Assembly (NCBI RefSeq): GCF_001182895.1
Contig: NZ_LFQR01000042.1
Span: forward strand, 62,001-126,000
Origin: Frateuria defendens
Lineage (GTDB): Bacteria; Pseudomonadota; Gammaproteobacteria; Xanthomonadales; Rhodanobacteraceae
Length of the DNA: 64,000 bases
Reading direction: 5' to 3'
Shown: one piece after another, positions 1 to 8,262 of the stretch
Layout: each line of letters begins with the position of its first letter
Position numbering within the stretch: the stretch's first letter is position 1
Notes under the pieces: generated by a model
Told to the model about the DNA's origin: nothing
What the model saw: only the letters and a program-made list of their open reading frames with translations
Database searches by the model: none
Position numbers and translations under genes: made by a program

Positions 1-2
1 AT

Positions 3-224
3 TGCGACGGCGCAAAGCTGTTTGTGGAACTCGACGGCTCCCAGCACAATGAAGAGCGCGACGCGGCACGAACGACTGCCCTGGAACATCAAAGCTTGCG
101 AATACTGAGATTCTGGGACAATCAGGTGCTACAAGATACAGCAGCGGTGCTCGCGGCAATCCTCGACGTTGCGCAAGCCCGGACCCTCACCCCAACCCCT
201 CTCCCGGGGGGAGAGGGGCTCTAA
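3..224 (+). CDS. DUF559 domain protein, C-terminal part (gene starts before the window)
   Basis: Open from the window edge to a TAA at 222-224. The visible 73 codons carry the DUF559 C-terminal signature: a VELDGSQH motif, then E-R-D-x-x-R-T and LRILRFW. DUF559 proteins are small endonuclease-fold proteins of unknown role, related to very-short-patch-repair nucleases. The last dozen residues (TPTPLPGGEG) are translated from an interspersed CCCCTCTCCC hairpin repeat, so the natural C-terminus has probably been replaced by repeat sequence. The next gene, pilD, starts 13 bp downstream. The family call is good; the function is not established. Confidence 0.75.
   Translation, partial: CDGAKLFVELDGSQHNEERDAARTTALEHQSLRILRFWDNQVLQDTAAVLAAILDVAQARTLTPTPLPGGEGL
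196..218. repeat. CCCCTCTCCC/GGGAGAGGGG hairpin repeat
   Basis: A perfect 10-bp inverted repeat (196-205 with 209-218) around a GGG loop. It belongs to the common interspersed repeat of high-GC proteobacteria whose reading frame gives PTPLPxGEG. Here it supplies the last codons of the DUF559 gene and lies just before pilD. It may act as an RNA hairpin between the two genes, but has no T-tract. Confidence 0.7.
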
Positions 225-237
225 GCCAGGCCCTCGC

Positions 238-1101
238 ATGCTCCAGCTTCCCCTTGCCCTTTGGACCGGCTTCGCCGCCGTGCTCGGCCTCTTGGTCGGC
301 AGCTTTCTCAACGTGGTGATCCTGCGCCTGCCCGCACGCATGGAGGCGGAGTGGGAGCAGGAGGCGCGCGAGGTGCTGGAGCTGGAGGCGGAAGAAGAGA
401 CGGCGCCGCTGCCGCCGGGCATCGTGCGCGAGCCCTCGCACTGCCCGCACTGCAAGCATCCGCTGGCGATCCGCGACAACATCCCGCTGCTTGGCTGGCT
501 GCTGCTGCGCGGCCGCTGCCGCTATTGCAAGGCGCCGATCTCGATCCAGTACCCGCTGGTGGAACTCCTCACCGGCGTGCTGAGCGCCATCATCGTGTGG
601 AAGTTCGGCCCGGGCTGGCCGGCGCTGGCCGGGCTGGCCTTCACCTGGACGCTGGTCGCCCTCGCCGGCATCGACTTCCGCACCCAGCTCCTGCCCGACC
701 AGCTCACCTATCCGCTGCTGTGGCTGGGCCTGCTGCTTGCCCTGGCGCCGCTGTTCACGGCGCCCGCGCCGGCGATCCTCGGCGCCGCCATCGGCTATCT
801 CAGCCTGTGGAGCGTGTACTGGCTGTTCAAGCTGCTCACCGGCAAGGAGGGCATGGGCCACGGCGACTTCAAGCTGCTGGCGGCGATGGGGGCGTGGATG
901 GGGCCCACCGCGCTGCTGCCGGTGGTGCTGCTGTCCTCGCTGATCGGCGCGCTGGTGGGCGGCACGCAGATCCTGCTCGGCCAGCGCGCCCGCGAGGTGC
1001 CGATGCCGTTCGGCCCCTTCATCGCCGCGGCCGGCTGGGTGTGGTTCGTGGCGGGCGACGGCCTGCTGCAGTACTACCTGCATCTCACCGGACTGCGTTG
1101 A
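238..1101 (+). CDS. pilD: Prepilin leader peptidase/N-methyltransferase PilD (A24 aspartic protease)
   Basis: An inner-membrane enzyme that cleaves the leader of type IV prepilins and type II pseudopilins and N-methylates the new N-terminus. The 287-residue product has the usual layout: an N-terminal membrane segment (about 10-32), a cytoplasmic zinc loop with two CxxC pairs (C69/C72 and C94/C97), then several membrane helices. The catalytic aspartates are visible as D146 (GIDFRTQLLPD) and D210 in the GxGD motif (GMGHGD). The ATG at 238 is chosen because the protein then starts at the family's first helix; an upstream in-frame start at 169 would add only repeat-encoded residues. coaE starts 1 bp after the stop, the usual pilD-coaE pairing in xanthomonads. 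Confidence 0.95.
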   Translation: MLQLPLALWTGFAAVLGLLVGSFLNVVILRLPARMEAEWEQEAREVLELEAEEETAPLPPGIVREPSHCPHCKHPLAIRDNIPLLGWLLLRGRCRYCKAPISIQYPLVELLTGVLSAIIVWKFGPGWPALAGLAFTWTLVALAGIDFRTQLLPDQLTYPLLWLGLLLALAPLFTAPAPAILGAAIGYLSLWSVYWLFKLLTGKEGMGHGDFKLLAAMGAWMGPTALLPVVLLSSLIGALVGGTQILLGQRAREVPMPFGPFIAAAGWVWFVAGDGLLQYYLHLTGLR

Positions 1102-1102
1102 G

Positions 1103-1729
1103 ATGGGCGCGGCGCGGCGCTCCTACGTGGTCGCGCTCACCGGCGGCGTCGCCGCGGGCAAGAGCGCGGTGTCGCGGCGCTTCGAGGCGCACGGCGTGCG
1201 CGTCTACGACGCTGACGTGGCCGCCCGCGAAGTGATCGAGCCGGGCAGCGAAGGGCTGGCCGCCGTGGTCGCCGCCTTCGGCCAGGAAGTGCTCGGCGCG
1301 GACGGGCGCCTCGACCGGCCGGCGATGCGCGAGCGCATCTTTGCCGACCCGTCGGTGCGCCAGCGGCTGGAAGCGATCATCCACCCGCGCGTGCGTGCCT
1401 GGATGCAGGCGCATGCCGAGGCCGACCCCGGCCCTTATTGCGTGGTGGCGATTCCCCTGCTGGCCGAGCATCGCGCGCCCTACCGCTGGGTCGATCGCGT
1501 GCTGGTGGTGGATGCGCCGGAAGCCATGCAGCTGGCGCGCCTGCAACAGCGCGACGGCATCGGCGAGACGCTGGCCCGGCGCATGCTCGCCCAGCAGGCC
1601 ACCCGCGCCGAGCGGCTGGCGCTGGCCGACGACGTGATCGACAACCGCGGCGACGAGGCAGCGCTGGACGAAGCCGTAGCGGCGCTGCACCGGCGCTACC
1701 TGATACTGGCCGCCGACAGGCCGGCCTGA
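1103..1729 (+). CDS. coaE: Dephospho-CoA kinase
   Basis: Catalyses the last step of coenzyme A synthesis, ATP-dependent phosphorylation of the 3'-hydroxyl of dephospho-CoA. The 208-residue protein is of normal length, with a P-loop at residues 14-21 (GGVAAGKS), the family YDAD motif just after it, and the lid-region sequence QLARLQQRD. It begins 1 bp after the pilD stop, so it is almost certainly cotranscribed and perhaps translationally coupled. Confidence 0.95.
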   Translation: MGAARRSYVVALTGGVAAGKSAVSRRFEAHGVRVYDADVAAREVIEPGSEGLAAVVAAFGQEVLGADGRLDRPAMRERIFADPSVRQRLEAIIHPRVRAWMQAHAEADPGPYCVVAIPLLAEHRAPYRWVDRVLVVDAPEAMQLARLQQRDGIGETLARRMLAQQATRAERLALADDVIDNRGDEAALDEAVAALHRRYLILAADRPA

Positions 1730-1781
1730 GCACCGCTCACGTTCTTGCCGCGGGTGCGCTGGACGGTGCTGCACAGCGCCG

Positions 1782-1797
1782 CCCCTGCATGCAGGGG
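1782..1797. repeat. Perfect 16-bp palindrome between coaE and the Nudix gene
   Basis: CCCCTGCATGCAGGGG is its own reverse complement, in the gap between the convergent coaE and Nudix/ThiE genes. It has no loop and no T-tract, so it is not a typical terminator. It could be a protein-binding site or a REP remnant. A partly related GC-rich string (GGGCAACCCCTGCCC) follows at about 1806-1820. Confidence 0.5.
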
Positions 1798-1878
1798 TGA
1801 TCGAAGGGCAACCCCTGCCCCGGTGCAAGCATGCCCACCCCAACTCTCTTCATGCACGCGAGGGCAGCGCGACAGCGT

Positions 1879-2823
1879 TCACCAGAACCCCAGGCAACCC
1901 GCCACGCCCTGCCCGCCCGCGGCCCGCGCCTGCCGCTCGTCCTCCGGCCGCAAGCCGCCCAGCGCATAGACCGGCAGCGAAGCGGCCTCGGCCAGCTGCC
2001 GGAAGCCCGGCCAGCCCAGCGCGGGCGCGCCCTCCCGCGCCGCCTCGGATGCCACCGGCGACAGCGTGGCGAAGTCGGCGCCCAGTTGCACGGCATGATC
2101 GAGCTGGCCGGCATCGCGGCAACCGACGCCGACCGGCTGCGACCAGGGCAAGGGGCGCTCCTGCGCACTCGCCCCTTGCAGCCCGGCGGCGTCGAGTTGT
2201 ACGCCAACGCCTTCGCCCAGGGCCAACGCGCCCTCGACATCGCCGTCCAGCAGCAGGCGCGCATCGAGCGCCCGCGCCTGCGGCAGCAGCGCGGCCGCCA
2301 GCTCGCGCACCGCCTCGCGCGGCCAGGCCGGCAGGCGCAGGTGCAGCAGGCGCTCGCCGCGGTCCAGCGCGGCGCGCAGGCGGTGCAGCCAATGTTCGCG
2401 CCCGCCCAGTGCCGCCTGCTCCGGCGTCGCCAGGTAGCGACCCGGCAGACGCAAAGCGTGGAGGATCATGCGGTCGGCCGGCGCCAGCGTGGCGGCGTCG
2501 ACCCGCCGCGGATCGCACCATTGCAGGGCCTGGCCTTCCATCGACCGCGGTGCGCCCTGCCAGCGGCCGACCCGCCACACGTCGAGCAGCAGCGAACGCT
2601 CGCCATAGCGCCACGGCAGGCGGATCAGCGGCGCATAGTCGCGCGTATCCACGCCCAGTTCTTCCTGCAACTCGCGGCGCAGGCCTGCCTGCACGGATTC
2701 GCCGGGCTCGAGCTTGCCGCCGGGAAATTCCCACAGGCCGGCCAGGTGCTTGCCGGGCGGCCGCTGCGCCAGCAGCACGCGGCCCTGCGCATCGGTCATC
2801 ACCCCGGCCACTACGTGCATCAT
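1879..2823 (-). CDS. Nudix hydrolase (MutT-like) fused to a ThiE/TenI-like domain
   Basis: The 314-residue protein has two parts. Residues 1-130 form a Nudix domain with the complete Nudix box at about 36-58 (GGKLEPGE, then RELQEELGV), like MutT enzymes that hydrolyse 8-oxo-dGTP. Residues about 140-314 resemble thiamine-phosphate synthase/TenI TIM barrels (LLDGD, GVGCRD, FATLSPV, YALGGL). Such fusions are common in gammaproteobacteria and are thought to be MutT-type sanitising enzymes; activity of the ThiE-like half is unproven. The start ATG-ATG at 2818-2823 follows a GGAGAG ribosome site; the frame is open further upstream but that part is non-coding in character. Confidence 0.88.
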   Translation of the reverse strand: MMHVVAGVMTDAQGRVLLAQRPPGKHLAGLWEFPGGKLEPGESVQAGLRRELQEELGVDTRDYAPLIRLPWRYGERSLLLDVWRVGRWQGAPRSMEGQALQWCDPRRVDAATLAPADRMILHALRLPGRYLATPEQAALGGREHWLHRLRAALDRGERLLHLRLPAWPREAVRELAAALLPQARALDARLLLDGDVEGALALGEGVGVQLDAAGLQGASAQERPLPWSQPVGVGCRDAGQLDHAVQLGADFATLSPVASEAAREGAPALGWPGFRQLAEAASLPVYALGGLRPEDERQARAAGGQGVAGCLGFW

Positions 2824-2956
2824 GCGCTCTCCGCTTCGATTCGCGCGCGATTGTAGAAGGCGGCGCGCAGAGGCCGCCGGGCGCCGCGCGACTGGGCCGC
2901 CACGACCATCCTCGCGCGTGGCGCCAATGCCCCAACCCGAACGAGGACGCGCGCGC

Positions 2957-3442
2957 TCAGTTGCGCACGTATTCCACCATGTCGAAGGCGTAGAGGTGCT
3001 CGGCGTCGGCCTTGTGGTGCGTGCGCGACACCTCGGTCCACAGGTCGAAGTGCAGCCCCGGGAAAAACGCATCCGCCCCGTCCACCGCGGCGCTGACCCA
3101 GGTGAGGTAGAGGCGCCGCGCCTCGGGCAGCGCCTCGTGGTAGACCTGCCCGCCGCCGATCACCACCAGCTCGGTGCCGTCGGCGATCGCCTTCGCCTCC
3201 GCCAGCGAACGCACCGTCACCTGCCCCGGGTACGGCGCCTCGTGCCGGCGCGACAGCACCAGGTTGTGCCGGCCCGGCAGCGCGCGGCCGATCGACACCG
3301 CCGTGTTGTAGCCCATCAGCACGTACTTGCCGAGCGTGAGCCGCTTGAACAGCTTGAGGTCGTCCGGCAGGTGCCAGGGCAGCTGGCCCTTGCGCCCGAT
3401 GGCGAAGTTCTCGTCCAGTGCGGCGATCAGCGAAATGGCCAT
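2957..3442 (-). CDS. folA: Dihydrofolate reductase
   Basis: NADPH-dependent reduction of dihydrofolate to tetrahydrofolate, needed to recycle the folate consumed by ThyA, encoded just upstream on the same strand. The 161-residue protein has the active-site segment LPWHLPDD with W23 and D27, and the cofactor loop VVIGGGQVY. The NADPH-site motif usually written MGRKTYESIG reads MGYNTAVSIG here, a divergent but recognisable version. Length is normal. Confidence 0.93.
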   Translation of the reverse strand: MAISLIAALDENFAIGRKGQLPWHLPDDLKLFKRLTLGKYVLMGYNTAVSIGRALPGRHNLVLSRRHEAPYPGQVTVRSLAEAKAIADGTELVVIGGGQVYHEALPEARRLYLTWVSAAVDGADAFFPGLHFDLWTEVSRTHHKADAEHLYAFDMVEYVRN

Positions 3443-3580
3443 CGAAGCTCCAGGATCTCAGGAGGAAGGTCGCAGACGAACGCAGGGCCGGCCCGGTCGT
3501 GGTGGGCGCCGATTGTAGCCCCCGGCGGGGCCGGCGAAGCATGCGCACGCCGGGCACTTGTTTGCGTTCGCAGCATGAAT

Positions 3581-3601
3581 GGCCGTGCGGCACGGCCCTA
3601 C
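3581..3601 (-). repeat. GTAG-headed REP palindrome between thyA and folA
   Basis: Read on the minus strand, GTAG (3598-3601) is followed directly by GGCCGTGC-C-GCACGGCC (3581-3597), a perfect 8-bp stem. This head-plus-palindrome design is that of the GTAG family of REP elements described in Stenotrophomonas and Xanthomonas. It lies in the 266-bp gap between the co-oriented thyA and folA genes, where such an RNA hairpin could stabilise the upstream message. No RAYT transposase is seen in the window. Confidence 0.6.
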
Positions 3602-3708
3602 CTGGATGCGCCCCGACCACGCGCGGCGGGCCGGCAACGTTCACGGCGATTCCGGCAGAGTGGCAAGCGCGAGGGCCTGCAGAAGCAGCGGGCCGAATTC
3701 GGCGCCGG

Positions 3709-4503
3709 TCAGACCGCCACCGGCGCCTTGATCGCCGGATGCGGCGCATAGCCCTCGATGGCGATGTCTTCGAAGCGGAAGTCTTCCAGCGCGCGCACGT
3801 CGGGGTTCAGCGCCAGCTTCGGCAGCGGCCGCGGCTCGCGGGTGAGTTGCAGGCGCGCCTGCTCGACGTGGTTGTTGTACAGGTGCGCATCGCCCAGCGT
3901 GTGCACGAAATCGCCCACGCCGAGGCCGACCACCTGCGCCACCATGTGGGTGAGCAGCGCGTAGCTGGCGATGTTGAACGGCACGCCGAGGAAGATGTCG
4001 CCCGAGCGCTGGTAGAGCTGGCAGGAGAGCTTGCCGTCCGCCACGTAGAACTGGAACAGCGTGTGGCAGGGCATCAGCGCCATCTTGGACAGCTCGCCCA
4101 CGTTCCAGGCGCTCACGATCAGCCGGCGCGAATCGGGGTTGCGGCGGATCTCCTCCACCACCCAGCGGATCTGGTCCACCGTGCCGCCGTCGGCGGTGGG
4201 CCAGGAGCGCCACTGCTGGCCATAGACCGGGCCGAGGTCGCCGTGCTCGTCGGCCCATTCGTCCCAGATGCTGACGCCGTGTTCCTTGAGATAGGCGATG
4301 TTGGTGTCGCCGCGCAGGAACCAGATCAGCTCGTGGACGATGGATTTGAGGTGCAGCTTCTTGGTGGTGACCAGCGGGAAGCCCTGGCCGAGGTCGAAGC
4401 GCATCTGCCAGCCGAACACGCTGCGCGTGCCGGTGCCGGTGCGGTCGGCTTTCTCGGTACCGTGGTCGAGGACGTGGCGGAGCAGGTCGAGGTAGGCGTG
4501 CAT
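3709..4503 (-). CDS. thyA: Thymidylate synthase
   Basis: Makes dTMP from dUMP using methylene-tetrahydrofolate, yielding dihydrofolate for FolA. The 264-residue length equals that of the E. coli enzyme. The catalytic cysteine is C146 in [19 protein letters not shown] near residue 21 (phosphate site) and [16 protein letters not shown] (dUMP binding) are also visible. folA follows 266 bp downstream on the same strand, a frequent pairing. Confidence 0.97.
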   Translation of the reverse strand: MHAYLDLLRHVLDHGTEKADRTGTGTRSVFGWQMRFDLGQGFPLVTTKKLHLKSIVHELIWFLRGDTNIAYLKEHGVSIWDEWADEHGDLGPVYGQQWRSWPTADGGTVDQIRWVVEEIRRNPDSRRLIVSAWNVGELSKMALMPCHTLFQFYVADGKLSCQLYQRSGDIFLGVPFNIASYALLTHMVAQVVGLGVGDFVHTLGDAHLYNNHVEQARLQLTREPRPLPKLALNPDVRALEDFRFEDIAIEGYAPHPAIKAPVAV

Positions 4504-4541
4504 GCGCCAATTCTAGCCTGACGCCCCCGGCGCCGCCCGCG

Positions 4542-4754
4542 CTATCTGCCGCGCGCCATGGCGCCGAACACGCCGTCGCGGCGGATCAGCCCATGGAACA
4601 CGCCCAGGTGGGCCAGCACGGTAAGGCACAGCAGGTAGGCCAGGAAGGTGTGCGCCTTGCGCAACAGCGCAAACCACAGCGGGTCGGCCGGCGCGATGGC
4701 CGGCAGATGCAGCGGTCCGTACAGCGTCACCGGGTAGCCGCCCGCCGACAGCAT
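4542..4754 (-). pseudogene. Cytochrome b561 C-terminal remnant
   Basis: About 70-80 codons match the last third of a cytochrome b561-type di-haem membrane protein: a GWAMLSAGGYPV segment, a helix with H in RKAHTFLAYLL, a second H in LAHLGVFHGLIRRDG, and the stop at 4542-4544. The frame is open to about 4850 but the extra residues (APWRPGPALPLVGWA) do not restore the N-terminal helices or first haem histidines, and no start with a ribosome site is seen. I read it as a 5'-truncated gene; the break lies near 4780-4860, just before the next gene's promoter region. Confidence 0.65.
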
Positions 4755-4899
4755 GGCCCAGCCGACCAGCGGCAGCGCAGGACCAGGCCGCCATGGCGCG
4801 CGCCGCCCAGCCCGGCACCAGTACGTTCGACACTTCTTGCCCGCGCCGGCCAGGAATTAGACTGCCCGCTTTCGCAATGACCAGGGGGGATGGCAAGCC

Positions 4900-5919
4900 A
4901 TGGCGCAGTGGTATTTCAGCTACGGCAAGGACGACGGCCGCATCGGCCCGCTCGACGACGAGGCCGCACGCACCCAGGCGCGCAGCCGGCCGGACGGCTA
5001 CTGCTGGAAGGAGGGCTTCGCCGAATGGCGGCCGATCCGCAGCGTGGCCGAATTCGGCGCCGGCGAGCCGGTGATGGCGCCGCCGCCGGTCCCCGCCTAT
5101 GCGGGCGGCCATCGCGCCGACGAGATCGACTACCGCATCGTCGGCCACGAGATGCAGTTCGTGGAGATCGAGCTGGACCCCGGCGAGAGCGCGGTCGCCG
5201 AGGCCGGCGCGCTGATGTACAAGGAAGCCTCGGTGCAGATGGACACCGTGTTCGGCGACGGCTCCACCAGTGGCCAGGGCGGCGGCGGCTTCATGGACAA
5301 GCTGCTCTCGGCCGGCAAGCGCGTGATCACCGGCGAGAGCCTGTTCACCACCCTGTTCACCCACACCGGCAGCGGCAAGGCCAAGGTGGCGTTCGCCGCG
5401 CCCTACCCCGGCACGGTGATGGCAATGAAGCTCAGCGAGCACGGCGGCCGGCTGATCTGCCAGAAGGATTCCTTCCTGGCCGGTGCGCGCGGCGTGCGGC
5501 TGGGCATCTTCTTCCAGCGCAAGATCCTCACCGGCCTGTTCGGCGGCGAGGGCTTCATCATGCAGAAGCTCGAAGGCGACGGCTGGGTGTTCGTGCACGC
5601 CGGCGGCACCGTGGTGCAGCGCGAGCTGGCGCCCGGCGAGCGGCTGGACGTGGACACCGGCTGCGTGGTGGCCTTCCACGACACGGTGAACATGGACGTG
5701 AAGCCCGTCGGCGGCATCAAGAGTATGCTGTTCGGCGGCGAGGGCGTGTTCCTGGCCACCCTCACCGGCCCGGGCACCGTATGGCTGCAGTCGCTGCCGT
5801 TCTCGCGCCTGGCCGGGCGCATGCTGGCCGCGGCGCCGCAGGGCGGCGGCGAGCGGCGCGGCGAAGGCTCGATCCTGGGTGGCCTCGGCGACTTCATCGG
5901 CGGCGACCGCAACTTCTGA
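4900..5919 (+). CDS. GYF_2 domain plus AIM24/TIGR00266 family protein
   Basis: The 339-residue protein begins with a GYF_2-type module (about 3-48: QWYFSYGKDDGRIGPL, then W-K-E-G-F-A-E-W-RPI), followed after a short linker by an AIM24/TIGR00266 beta-rich domain (about 68-300, starting YRIVGHEMQFVEIELDPGE). TIGR00266 proteins are widespread and of unknown function; AIM24 in yeast is mitochondrial. GYF_2 domains usually bind proline-rich peptides or sit at membranes. A GGGGGGAT ribosome site precedes the ATG. The convergent downstream gene encodes a DUF4870 protein whose N-terminus is proline-rich, a possible but untested GYF ligand. Confidence 0.85.
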   Translation: MAQWYFSYGKDDGRIGPLDDEAARTQARSRPDGYCWKEGFAEWRPIRSVAEFGAGEPVMAPPPVPAYAGGHRADEIDYRIVGHEMQFVEIELDPGESAVAEAGALMYKEASVQMDTVFGDGSTSGQGGGGFMDKLLSAGKRVITGESLFTTLFTHTGSGKAKVAFAAPYPGTVMAMKLSEHGGRLICQKDSFLAGARGVRLGIFFQRKILTGLFGGEGFIMQKLEGDGWVFVHAGGTVVQRELAPGERLDVDTGCVVAFHDTVNMDVKPVGGIKSMLFGGEGVFLATLTGPGTVWLQSLPFSRLAGRMLAAAPQGGGERRGEGSILGGLGDFIGGDRNF

Positions 5920-5972
5920 GCCGGGCGCCCCCTTTTCCGCCTGGGGAGCGGGGGCGCCGGCAGCGGGTGCGG

Positions 5973-6428
5973 CTACTTCACCAGCCGCAGCGTGAACGGG
6001 TAGCGGTAGCGCTCGCCCTCGTTCGCCTTGATCGCCGCGATGATGATGAAGACCAGCGCCGCCACACTGATGATGATCGCCAGCGGGATGGTGAGCACCG
6101 CGCCGACCAGGAAGGTGGCGATGGTGAGGATCCACAGCACCGCGAAGATGATCGCCAGGGTGATGTTGAAGTTGAGCGCCTCCTTGGCCTGGTCGGCGGC
6201 GAACGGCATGCTCTCCTTCTTCAGCAGCCAGATCACCAGCGGGCCGATGAAGCAGCCCATGCCGAACAGGTGGCCGGTGAGCAGCGCGCCCAGCAGGGCG
6301 GAGAGATGGCCGAACAGCGCCCACTGGCGCTCCTCGTGCGAGGGCATGCCGTCCGTGGGCGGCGCTCCCTCGTCGGACGGCGGGGGCGGTGGGGACGGGG
6401 GCGTGACGGATTCGGGTGGAACGCTCAT
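5973..6428 (-). CDS. DUF4870 domain membrane protein with proline-rich N-terminus
   Basis: 151 residues. Residues 1-28 are a proline/serine-rich cytoplasmic tail (PPSPPPPPSDEG); residues about 32-145 form the DUF4870 domain with an ERQWALFGHLSALLGAL start, a GCFIGPLVIWLLKKE segment and two or three further hydrophobic helices (for example 88-135). The C-terminal ERYRYPFTLRLVK matches the family. DUF4870 proteins (Tic20-like) have no assigned function. It converges with the GYF-AIM24 gene 53 bp away. Confidence 0.85.
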   Translation of the reverse strand: MSVPPESVTPPSPPPPPSDEGAPPTDGMPSHEERQWALFGHLSALLGALLTGHLFGMGCFIGPLVIWLLKKESMPFAADQAKEALNFNITLAIIFAVLWILTIATFLVGAVLTIPLAIIISVAALVFIIIAAIKANEGERYRYPFTLRLVK

Positions 6429-6556
6429 GGCAACTCCTCCTCGCGGAATTCGTGTGCTCGCGGCGGCACGGCCGGTGCGACGATGCTAGCAGCCCTGCCG
6501 GCCGACGCCGCATGCCTTTCGGACTAGGCGATGGACGGCCCGGCGATGGACGGCCC

Positions 6557-7909
6557 CTATTCGCCCGCCACCGTCATGCGCCCGACCAGGATCGAGCCGG
6601 TGAGGATGTGCGAGCGCGGGTCCACGTCGCGCCCTACCGCCACGATGCCGGCGAACATGTCGCGCAGGTGGGCGGCGATGGTGATCTCCTCCACCGGGTA
6701 GGCGATGCGCCCGCCCTCGACCCAGAAGCCGGCCGCGCCGCGCGAGTAGTCGCCGGTGGTGATGTTGACGCCCGGCCCCATCACCTCGGTGACCAGCAGC
6801 CCCGTGCCCAGGCGCGCGAGCATGCCGTCGAAGTCGTCCGCGCCCGGCTCCACCACCAGGTTGTGGATGCCGCCGGCGTTGCCGGTGGAGGCCAGCCCCA
6901 GCTTGCGCGCCGAATAGCTGCCGAGCGCGTAGCGCGCCAGCACGCCCCCCTCCACCAGGGCGCTCTCGCGCGTGGCCACGCCCTCCGCGTCGAAGTTGGC
7001 CGAACCCTGGCCGCGCGGCAGCCGCGGCTGCTCCACGATGTTCATCCAGGCCGGCATCACCGGCTGGCCCACCTGGTCGAGCAGGAAGCTGGCGCGGCGG
7101 TACAGCGCGCCGCCGCTGGCCGCACCCACCAGGTGGCCGATGAGCCCGCGCGCCACCTCCGGCGCGAACAGCACCGGGCATTCGCGGGTGGACAGGCTGC
7201 GTGCGCCCAGGCGCGAGAGCGTGCGCTCGGCGGCCTTGTCGCCCAGCGCGCGGGCGCTCATGAAATCGGCCGGCGAGCGCACGCTGTCGTACCAGTAGTC
7301 GCGCTGCATGCCCTCGTCGTTGCCGGCGATCAGCGACAGCGACAGCGAATGCCGGGTGCCCCGCTCGCGGCCCACGAAGCCGTGCGAGTTGGCGTACACC
7401 GCCATGCTCTCGCTGGCCTGCACGCTGGCGCCCTCGGAATTGGTGATGCCGGCGTGGGCGCGCCCGGCCGCCTCGATCTCCTGCCCGAGCACGATGGCGC
7501 CGGCGGTGTCCAGCGCCCACGGGTGCCACAGGTCGAGGTCGGGGAATTCGGTGGCCATGCGGTCGGCATCGGCGAGCCCGGCGGCCGGGTCCTCCTCGGT
7601 GTAGCGGGCGATCGCGCAAGCCTGGTCCAGGGTGGCCTGGATCGAGTCCGGATGCAGGTCGGCGGTGCTGGCCGAGCCCTTGCGCTGGCCGAAGTACACG
7701 GTGAGGCCGAAGCCGCGGTCGCGGGTGTGCTCCACCGTCTCCACCTCGCCCAGGCGCACGTTGACGCCGAGGCCGGTGTCGATGCTCGCCGAGACCTCGG
7801 CCTGGCTGGCACCGGCGGCGCGGGCGCGGCCGATCACGTCCTCGGCGAGTTCGGCCAGGCGGTCGAGATCCTGCTGGCTGCGGTCCTGGCGGGCGGCGAC
7901 TTCGGTCAC
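6557..7909 (-). CDS. pmbA: Metalloprotease-related protein PmbA (TldE)
   Basis: PmbA pairs with TldD, encoded at 16277-17716, to form the heterodimeric TldD/E protease that cleaves unfolded peptides; in E. coli it matures microcin B17 and degrades the CcdA antitoxin. The zinc site is in TldD. The 450-residue protein starts at a GTG at 7909 behind an AGGAAG ribosome site; this gives the family N-terminus (DLDRLAELAEDVIGRARAAGA), while the longer open frame upstream is low-complexity. The C-terminal GDYSRGAAGFWVEGG is characteristic. It diverges from the DUF1653 gene. Confidence 0.93.
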   Translation of the reverse strand: MTEVAARQDRSQQDLDRLAELAEDVIGRARAAGASQAEVSASIDTGLGVNVRLGEVETVEHTRDRGFGLTVYFGQRKGSASTADLHPDSIQATLDQACAIARYTEEDPAAGLADADRMATEFPDLDLWHPWALDTAGAIVLGQEIEAAGRAHAGITNSEGASVQASESMAVYANSHGFVGRERGTRHSLSLSLIAGNDEGMQRDYWYDSVRSPADFMSARALGDKAAERTLSRLGARSLSTRECPVLFAPEVARGLIGHLVGAASGGALYRRASFLLDQVGQPVMPAWMNIVEQPRLPRGQGSANFDAEGVATRESALVEGGVLARYALGSYSARKLGLASTGNAGGIHNLVVEPGADDFDGMLARLGTGLLVTEVMGPGVNITTGDYSRGAAGFWVEGGRIAYPVEEITIAAHLRDMFAGIVAVGRDVDPRSHILTGSILVGRMTVAGE

Positions 7910-8013
7910 GTTGGGCTTCCTGGTGGCGGGGCGGGTAGAATGCGCGGTTCCACGCCGCGCGTCCTGTGAAGAATGGGGTCGCCGCGGCCGATTGCAAAGC
8001 CGCGGAGCCACCC

Positions 8014-8262
8014 ATGTCCACCGTCGCCGGCATCTACCGCCACTACAAGGGCCAGCGCTATCGCGTGCTCGGCACCGCCCTGCACAGCGAGACGCAGGAG
8101 GAACTGGTGGTGTACCAGGCGCTGTACGGCGAGCATGGCCTGTGGGTGCGCCCGGCGGCGATGTTCGCCGAGACCGTCGAACTGGACGGCGAGCCGATCC
8201 CCCGCTTCGCCCTGGAGCAGGCCGAACCCGACCTCCTCCCCCCGCTGCCGGACCTGCCGTGA
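8014..8262 (+). CDS. DUF1653 family protein
   Basis: 82-residue single-domain protein with the family's signature: GIYRHYKGQRYRVLG at the N-terminus, ALHSETQEELVVYQALYG in the middle and LWVRPAAMFAETV before a proline-rich tail. DUF1653 folds as a small beta-barrel of unknown function. The ATG at 8014 places the conserved domain at residue 1; an in-frame ATG at 7966 would add unrelated residues. Its stop overlaps the start of darP by 4 bp (GTGA), so the two are translationally coupled. Confidence 0.85.
   Translation: MSTVAGIYRHYKGQRYRVLGTALHSETQEELVVYQALYGEHGLWVRPAAMFAETVELDGEPIPRFALEQAEPDLLPPLPDLP

Noticed and set aside
187-1083. Long antisense open frames opposite pilD, rpoB, rpoC, yhdP and many other genes
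   Set aside because: They are by-products of high GC at third codon positions; their products are arginine/alanine-rich or low-complexity and match no family.
7965-8013. GCGGCCGATTGCAAAGCCGC resembles a tRNA-Cys anticodon arm
   Set aside because: No acceptor stem, D-arm or T-arm can be formed and the sequence runs straight into the DUF1653 gene.
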